From: Akebia trifoliata
Lineage: Eukaryota; Streptophyta; Magnoliopsida; Ranunculales; Lardizabalaceae
Direction of reading: 5' to 3'
Length of the DNA stretch: 64,000 nucleotides
NCBI GenBank assembly: GCA_017979445.1
Contig: CM030706.1
Span: 4,939,595-5,003,594 of the forward strand
Positions 57,021-64,000 of the stretch are shown here, in pieces; position 1 is the first letter of the stretch, and each line of letters starts with the position of its first letter. The position numbers were made by a program, and so were the translations under genes. The notes below the pieces were generated by a model. The model was not told the DNA's origin. It searched no databases and saw only the letters and a program-made list of their open reading frames with translations.

Positions 57021-58314
57021 AAAAAAAGAAAAAAAGAAAAAGAAATAATGCTTCAAGTTCTATATGATAATGGTCATGAGTTGATGTTTCAAACTTTACA
57101 TTAATTGTGAAAATATAACTTAAAATGCCGAGGCAATTGAAACTTGTTATGATATTTGATCAATTACTGAGATAATTTTTTATTTTCTTTTGAAATCTTT
57201 TATTTTTTTGGACTTGGGTTTTTTCAAAAATTTGAATTTTACATGATTTAACTTCAAGAACAAAGACCTCTCTCTTCTCCATTAATTTCTAAACTGTAGA
57301 GTACCAATAGAATTTGAAATATTTACAATGGTAATAGTTAATTTTCTTCAAAATTTTGAAATATTTAGAGGGAATCTCTTCAATCCAACAAAAACCCAAC
57401 TGATAGCAACAGCTAAAAACCAACTGCCAATCTGCATTTGACATGCACATGCTTCTAACATATTTCATGTCTGTATCTTTCCATCCAAACTAGGTGACAT
57501 GTAATAACAAAACCTCTCTCTCTCTCTCTCTCTTCCATTTATTTGATTTTGAAAATTTTCATTTTTACTGAGCTCACCCAATAATTGAAATAATTGTATT
57601 TTTACAGTTTAAACCAACAAGCCGATGAAACGATTTTGGACAGCGCTTCTCACACCAAAATGCACTTCTCGAAGAAGTGGGAAGCATAAAATACGCAAAA
57701 ATGATTAGTAGTTGAAAAAATAATGACAAAAATCTGCAATTAAAAAAAAAATCACGACTAAACCACAATTTTAGTACTTGTCGATTAAATCACGATTTAT
57801 TCCTGGTTTTTTGACTGATTATTTAATTTTTAGCAAATTTTAATTATATTTTTTCATTTATAATATAAAATATATATTTTTAATACATTTTTAATACTTA
57901 AAATAATTATATATTGCCTTTAAATTTATTTGATGTTTTCCTGACTTTTGCCAAAATTTTCCCGAACACCAACTTTGTCACTAAAGTTAAAAGTTTTCCT
58001 TCCCATTAAGATCCAATTTGATAACCTATTGGATCGGTTTTGGATAATCATTTTGTGATTCGATAGGTCGCCCTATTGCATAAATTGTGAGAAAGTAAGT
58101 GAATTGTATTAATATTTTATTTAAATATATTAAATTTATTCGATCGATTCTAACAAGGGTCCAATCTAGTGGGTTTGATTATCGCCCACATTGAGTTACT
58201 GATCTTATAAAAATATAGGCTTACCAATCATTAAAAAAAATTTGATAAATTCAAATCAAATTACTATTAGATAAACCCCTTGAAGACCATCAACTATCTA
58301 TATCTATATATAAT
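57021..58314. other. Gene-free AT-rich stretch
   Basis: A (CT)11 tract lies at about 57511-57533. 58000-58160 holds GATCCAATTTGATAACC and TGGATCGG words like hAT-type interiors, without clear ends. No gene seen. Confidence 0.45.
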
Positions 58315-58402
58315 GTAGAGAGTTACTATTACCACACCAACCTTTATGAACACCACACCAATTCCTTTATTAATCACCAAAGTTGGTGTGGCAATAGAAA
58401 CT
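58315..58402. mobile_element. Short MITE with GCCACACCAACTTT ends
   Basis: GAGAGTTACTATTACCACACC on the left pairs with GGTGTGGCAATAGAAACTC on the right. Family of 52588-52706. Confidence 0.8.
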
Positions 58403-59760
58403 CTTGCAATGTATTATCTAGCAATAAAAAAGAAGATAAAAGGCTCATCGAACTTAATTAATTGGAAGTAATATCTCTTTGTCGACTAAGTAATTAAGGT
58501 CACATGTCAACAAAAGCCTACTTTTTATTAAGTAATTAAGGCTCTATTGATACTTTTAGCTCCCCCTAATGTGTATCCTATGTCCTAAATTATATTTTAT
58601 AAGAGTCTCTAATATAATAATATTAGTCTAACAATTGTTCATCAAAATTAAGAAAAATAAAATAAAAATAGATACCAAAGTTGAATTAAACAAAATAAAT
58701 GAATAAATAAATAATAATCCAAATGATTAATGATCATTTGGTAATACCAACTAACAAAATATGATTATATATCCAAATAATCTAACAATCAGTCCTCAAT
58801 GATTATACACTTCTACTATATTTTTATTTAAAGAAAATAAAAATTGATCAATGATTAATTGGTAAGACATGTCAACAATCATTGAACAATGATTATACAT
58901 TTTTTATTTAAAAAAATAATATCAAAGATTCATCATTGATTAATTGATAAAATAAATTAAAAATCAATGATCAATGATCATTGAAATACAAAATTTAGAC
59001 ATTAAACTAGATTAAAAACTAAAAAAAAAATATAAAATGTATGCCTCCTATAAAAGCTAGAAGCAACCCTGATCATTTCTCAAAATACACTTTCAACTTC
59101 TACGGGATATCGATTTTATATCAAAATGATAATTTTAACTCGAAATCTTTTCAAATCCCGGAAACAAGATTTTAAAATCTTCTCAAACTATTAATGTAAA
59201 TTTTTTTATATTGAAATGATAATTTTAACTCGAAAACTTTTCAGATCTCCTTAGTGGAAAAGAAATCTAAGAGACTTCCCAATCTAAAGCAAACTCCTAA
59301 TATACCAAATGTAATTGACATGTGATGGCTTCCCTCTTTTAAGGTAAGAAATTAAAATTTCAAAGTGTATTTAATGCACCTTGATAAGTACCCTTAGGAC
59401 ACATGTAAACAAATCCCCTAACAATTTACCAACTTCAAGTCCTAACTACCTTCTGTCTCTCACTAAATCCACAATTTAATTCTCCCATCGGATTCACTAT
59501 CCGGACCCACTTCTTTAAAATTAATATCCAATCCTCTAATAAATATATATATATTTTTTTGAGAAATCTAAAATAAATTATTTAAAAACTAAATTCCAGC
59601 CATGTTTATTCTCTCTCTCAAAAAATTTAAAAAAATAAAAAAAAAAAAAAATAAAAAATTGCCTTGAGTGAAGGAAAAAAAATCCCAAACTTACCAAAAC
59701 CGCTTCTCCCCTTGGCTTTGAAGTTTAAAAGCAGGTTCAGATGTGAATGAGAGAACGAAA
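58403..59760. other. Intergenic, upstream region of the TORTIFOLIA1-like gene
   Basis: AT-rich with poly(A) tracts (59637-59660). No element ends or genes recognised. The CATTGATT/AATCAATG-rich part at 58720-58990 is low complexity. Confidence 0.4.
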
Positions 59761-59799
59761 CTCGAACCACCCCCACCCGCCAACCACAATATTACGGCC

Positions 59800-59841
59800 A
59801 TGTTGTCAGAAACACAGGTGGCGCCACCTCTCTCACTCTAA
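59800..59841 (+). promoter_or_regulatory. Possible upstream ORF in the leader
   Basis: ATG at 59800 opens a 13-codon frame (MLSETQVAPPLSL) that ends 54 bases before the main start. It matters only if transcription begins upstream of 59800, which the sequence cannot show. A 14-bp perfect palindrome AGGTGGCGCCACCT (59816-59829) lies inside it, and a (CA)11 tract (59863-59885) sits just before the main ATG. Confidence 0.35.
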
Positions 59842-59895
59842 CAGTTCCATTGCCGGAATCTGACACACACACACACACACACACAACTTCCTTCA

Positions 59896-62800
59896 ATGGC
59901 TCTCCCGAAACGATCCTCACCAACAACAGTTCTCCAAAACGACTCAACCCGGGATCTCAAACAACGAGTCATCTCCAACCTCAACAAACTCTCCGACCGA
60001 GACACACACGCTATCGCCACAAATGAACTCGAGTCAATCGCTCGGACTCTGAGTCACGACTCGTTCTCTTCGTTCCTAACTTGCATTTACGACACTGACT
60101 CATCCGAAAAAACACCTGTGCGGAAACAATGTGTTCGTCTTCTAGGGTTTCTCTCTGAAATTCATGGAGATTCTCTCTCTCCTTTTCTATCTAAGATGAT
60201 CTCCAATGTTGTTCGAAGACTTCGAGATCCAGATACTGCAGTTCGATCTGCTTGTGTTGATGCGGTTTCTTTAATGGCAGCGAAGATCACTAAATCTCCG
60301 TTTTCGGTGTTTTTGAGATCTTTAACTGAAGCGATTTTGATCGAACAAGACTTCAATTTGCAGATCGGTTCGGCACTTTGTCTCGCTTCTGCGATTGAAG
60401 CTTCGCCTGATCCGGATCTTGCACAATTGCAGAAGATTTTGCCGAGGTTGGTGAAATTGTTGAGGAGTGAGAGTTTTAAGGCGAAACCAGCATTGTTGGC
60501 TTTAATTGGAAGTATTATTGGTGTTGGTGGTGCTTCGAGTCGTAATGTTTTGGGGAATTTGGTTTCATGTATGGTTGAGTTCTTGAGCAGTGAGGATTGG
60601 GCGGCGAGGAAGGCTGCGGCCGAGACGTTTACGAGGATGGCTATTGTGGAGAGAGATTTGTTGTCGGAGTTTAAATCTTCTTATTTGGTTTCTTTGGAGG
60701 CCAGGAGATTCGACAAGGTTAGAGAAATTTGTTCCTTTTTCCTCAATTATTGATTGATTGTTGGTTTTGGTTTTGTTCAAAATTAGAAATTTGATTTTTT
60801 AGGTAAAAATTGTTCGAGACACGATGAATCAAATGGTGGAGGCCTGGAAGGGTGTTCCCGATGTTTCGGATGAGGTCTCACCACCATTGCACTCAAAATC
60901 ATCTTTGAGAGGTAAAAATAATTTCTTTTAATTGTTTCTATTTTCGTGAATGATTTGTGATTGAAATTCTAGTTAGTCACCTTATAAGAGGATTGATGAA
61001 TGTGTTATTAATAATGTTTATTAATCTAACATTAATTAAGAGCACAGTTAAGTTATGAAGAATTTCACATCGATCTCTTTTCTAAAGTTAACGTTCGTAT
61101 GGTTTAACGGTTTTAATTAATTTGAATTTGTTGGTCTTGTTTATTTTTTTTACATGAATTAAGAGAATAATTAGGTTTTGGAGAATTTCATGTATTTTCT
61201 AAAGTTTCTGTCCTTGAATTTTTTTATAACTATTTTTACCTAATTTGAATTCTAGGCTTGAAGTGTGGATCTTCTATCTTCTGTGGCATTTGTTGGTCTT
61301 GTTTATTTTTAACATAAATTAAGAGCACAATTAAGTTTTGGAGAATTTCACGTCTTTTCTAAAGTTTCCGTCTTTGAAAATTCTAACTGTTTTACTACAT
61401 TTGAATTATAGGCTTTAGTGTTGATCTTCTAGTTTCTGTTGCATTTGTTGGTCTTGTTTATTTTTAGCATAAATTAAGAGCACAATTAAGTTTTGGAGAA
61501 TTTCACGTCTTTTCTTAAGTTTTCGTCCTTTAATTGAATTATAGGCATGAAGTGTTGATCTTCTATCCTTCGTGGCATTCGTTGGTCTTGTTTATTTTTA
61601 ACATAAACTAAGAGTACAATTAAGGTTCAGAGAATTTCATGTCTTTTCTTAAGTTTTCTTCCTTAAATTGAATTATAGGCTTGAAGTGTTGATCCTCTAT
61701 CTTCTGTGGCATACGTTGGTCTTGTTTATTTTTAACATGAATTAAGAGCACAATCAAGTTTTGGAGAATTTTTCATCTATTCTAAAGCTTTCATAATTAA
61801 AAAGTTTTAACTGTTTTACTTAATTTCAATTGTCTTGAAGTGTTGATCTTTTATCTTCTGTTACATTTGTTGGTCTTGTTTATTTTTAACACGAATTAAG
61901 AGCACAATTAAATTTTGGAGAATTTCACGTCTTTTCTAAAGTTTCCGTCCTTAAAAAGTTTTAACTATTTTACTAACTTTGAACTCCAGGCTTGAATTGC
62001 TGAACTTCAGTTTCCTGTTGCATTTGTTGGTCTTGTTTATTTTTAACATGAATTAAGAGCACAATTAAGTTTTAGAGAATTTCACGTCTTTTCTAAAGTT
62101 TCTGTCCTTAAAAGTTTAAACTATTCTACTTGATTTGAATTATAGGCTTGAAGTGTTATCTTCCACTTTCTGTTGCATTTTTTGGTCTTGTTTATTTTTA
62201 GCTCTAAAATCAATTTATTTTGTGTTGGGTTCGAACATTTATCGTTACAGAAAACACAAGTGATTGGCGTTCCCCATGTTGTTCTGGGAATTCAGGTACC
62301 GTTTCTTATGAATCTCCCCTAACTAGGGAGAAGACAACCCCATTAAGTCGTTCGCCTTCATCTGATAGTTCATCAACAACCACTGTGAGGAAAAGGAGTC
62401 CTGTTGTGAGTACTGACAAAAAGCCTTCAGCTCTGTTCCGTAAGATGGACCTTAAGCAACCTGTTGACTGGAACATTGAGATTGCTGTTCCTCATTCTTC
62501 TCCCTTTAATGTGGTCCGTGAGGACGACATTGAGGGGAGAGTTGAGGAATCAGAGGAAAATGAGAGAAATGGGTACCCGAAACCTGAACCAAGACACCCT
62601 TTTGTCAAGAAGAACAGTGATGATAAGATGTATAAGTTTGGAGGATTCAGGGCTGGGTCTCGTGTGGTTCCATTTCATGAGGAGAGCTCAGATTCTACGG
62701 TTGTTGTCAGTAATGGTAATGAGGAGTTCAATGGGAACCACACAGATAGCGAGGGTTTGTCTTTGATTCGGCGGCAGCTTGTTCAGATAGAGAACCAGCA

Positions 62801-64000
62801 ATCCAATCTGTTAGATCTTCTTCAGGTATGCTATATGCTTCATAACTCTTTCCTTTTGTTCTGAATTTCATGAGTTGTGATCACATTTATGACTCTTTAA
62901 GATTTCTGTTTTTGGTATGCTTCTTCGTCGCAGTACTAAAATTGCTCATGTTTGCATTCAAAACCTCCTTGGCCTATTATATTCTACTAGGGAATACCAT
63001 TATTATCCACAAAGAAAGAGAGTTGCTATGGCCACACCAATTCGTATGCAAATCACCAAAGAATTGCACACAGTTGGTGCGGCGTTAGTAAAAGTTGGTG
63101 TGGCAATAGTAACTCTAAGAAACTCATGATTATCCAATTGTTTGTTTTTGTTTTTGTTTTTTTTGGAGTTCAGATGGGAACAAACGACGTGAGATTCTCT
63201 CATGGTTCTTGTATTTATATTGAGCCTTTCATCCATACTCATTTTTCTACTGTAATACTTCTTTATTTTTCTTGATGGTTAGGCTTGAGGTTTAATGCGT
63301 TCTCACCCTCTATTCTGTGAAAAATATGGGGAATTACAATCGTGCCTTTAGCAAATAAATCATCATGAAGAATAGAAACAAACTTTATTGGTTAAGTGGA
63401 AAAATCTGTCTAACCATCCAGTGTTTTTGTTGATAGTTTTCTCTCCAGTGAGACCCTCTATTACCAGAACTCCTTATTGTTTTATTTTCTTCTCAATGCC
63501 AAAGAAAAAAAAGAAGAAAGAAACTTTAATCGTGGATTAGAATACCATCCAATACAATGTTTATCGGGCAATGCTTTGCAATTTTGGATGGGTGATAAGG
63601 AAGTACACAGTATATAGTTTATATCTTTATGGGATATCTTTTCATTAAGTTGTAAGCATAGTATTTATTTATGGGAGCTGCTTTTAGCATCCCAACTTTT
63701 ACTTATTACACCTTACAAAAAAAATAAAGAAAATAAGTGAATGGTTGAAATAAGTAAAAGTTGGGGTGCCAATAGTATCTCTCTCATTTTTGTGATGCTA
63801 GATTTCTATTTTTTGGGTTTAGGATTTTATATGAGTCTAATCATACTTGTAAACAACTACTGATATTGTTTGAAAGAGTATTATAATGTATTGTAATATT
63901 GAGATTATATTTTGAGCCAAACCTTTGTGACGTTTGAAGAGAGTGCTTTAATCTTTAATTGGGGTGTAATAAGTAAAAGTTGGGGTGCCAATATCAGTTC
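59896..64000 (+). CDS. TOR1L: TORTIFOLIA1/SPIRAL2-like microtubule-associated HEAT protein, 5' part
   Basis: Exon 1 59896-60717, exon 2 60803-60911, exon 3 62251-62825. Together they give 502 aa, still in frame at the donor CTTCAG/GTATGC. The rest lies beyond the window. The start MALPKRSSPTTVL follows the family pattern. Residues about 20-290 are helical repeats (for example LRDPDTAVRSACVDAVSLMA and SSEDWAARKAAAETFTRMAI), the HEAT/TOG-like part that binds microtubules. Exon 3 is a Ser/Thr-rich and charged linker ending SLIRRQLVQIENQQSNLLDL, which precedes the conserved C-terminal region in this family. Known members act in cortical microtubule dynamics and growth handedness. The subtype (TOR1-like 3/4 rather than TOR1 itself) is my guess from the linker end. 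The last 1.2 kb of the window is intron 3. Confidence 0.92.
61030..62215. repeat. Tandem minisatellite in intron 2 of the TORTIFOLIA1-like gene
   Basis: The word TTGGTCTTGTTTATTTTT starts units at about 61130, 61292, 61449, 61581, 61718, 61869, 62026 and 62182, spaced 132-161 bp. Each unit also has AATTAAGAGCACAATTAAG, TTTTGGAGAATTTCACGTCT and TTATAGGCTTGAAGTGTTGA. The units are diverged from each other. Most of the 1.34-kb intron is this array. Confidence 0.92.
63020..63117. mobile_element. MITE with GCCACACCAACTTTT ends in intron 3
   Basis: GAGAGTTGCTATGGCCACACC on the left pairs with GTGTGGCAATAGTAACTC on the right. The inner CAAATCACCAAAGAATTGCA and CACAGTTGGTGCGGCG are shared in part with 52588-52706. 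98 bp. Confidence 0.85.
63672..64000. repeat. MITE-like repeat, matches the window's left end
   Basis: 63672-63785 is a short copy (GGGAGCTGCTTTTAGCATCC ... GGGGTGCCAATAGTATCTC). It is followed by the interior shared with 85-250 and a further end GGTGTAATAAGTAAAAGTTG at 63963-63984. The copy is cut by the window edge. Confidence 0.65.

Noticed and set aside
63160..63230. Possible exon 4 of the TORTIFOLIA1-like gene after GGAGTTCAG
   Set aside because: The residues (MGTNDVRFSHG) do not match the conserved region expected after NLLDLLQ, and a stop follows soon.

Overview
This is a piece of a nuclear chromosome from a flowering plant. The evidence is AT-rich sequence, intron-split genes whose exons join in frame across GT-AG (and one GC-AG) boundaries, plant-type gene families, and a dense mix of plant transposable elements (hAT-like and other TIR elements, foldback MITEs, tRNA-derived SINEs, a LINE). 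The sequence does not let me name the species. Protein names come from recalled family similarity; no database search was run.

Three protein genes are supported. (1) 8611-22950, minus strand: a 22-coding-exon SIN3-like transcriptional co-repressor scaffold. The exon lengths sum to 4305 nt, an exact multiple of three, giving 1434 aa with three PAH domains, an HDAC-interaction region, an acidic tract and a Sin3-C-type end. (2) 46267-50014, plus strand: a 5-coding-exon bacterial-type L24 (uL24, KOW) organellar ribosomal protein of 159 aa, with a probable 3.2-kb intron in its 5' UTR and a telo-box-like motif near the likely promoter. (3) 59896 to beyond the window end, plus strand: a TORTIFOLIA1/SPIRAL2-like microtubule-associated HEAT protein, of which the first three exons (502 aa) lie in the window. 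The genes are unrelated in function and show no operon-like link; each is an independent housekeeping or regulatory gene.

The rest is repeat. 1-8200 holds duplicated hAT-like ends, a reverse SINE, and an array of palindromic elements in (TA)n. 23.6-42.9 kb is gene-free: a LINE pseudogene hit by a hAT element, two hAT insertions with clear 8-bp target duplications, a probable large TIR element, a direct duplication of about 0.5 kb, several MITEs and LTR-like remnants. 50-59.9 kb is again repeat-rich, with more palindromic elements, two SINEs, several MITEs and a run of 39 G. Introns of all three genes carry MITEs or tandem repeats.

The most unusual signal is a family of about ten palindromic elements (18 near-perfect hairpins of about 100 bp) that sit in (TA)n tracts, keep the same inner hairpins, but carry different outer arms that stay complementary to each other within each copy. 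A second, unrelated foldback family at 34.5-36.5 kb shows the same arm exchange.
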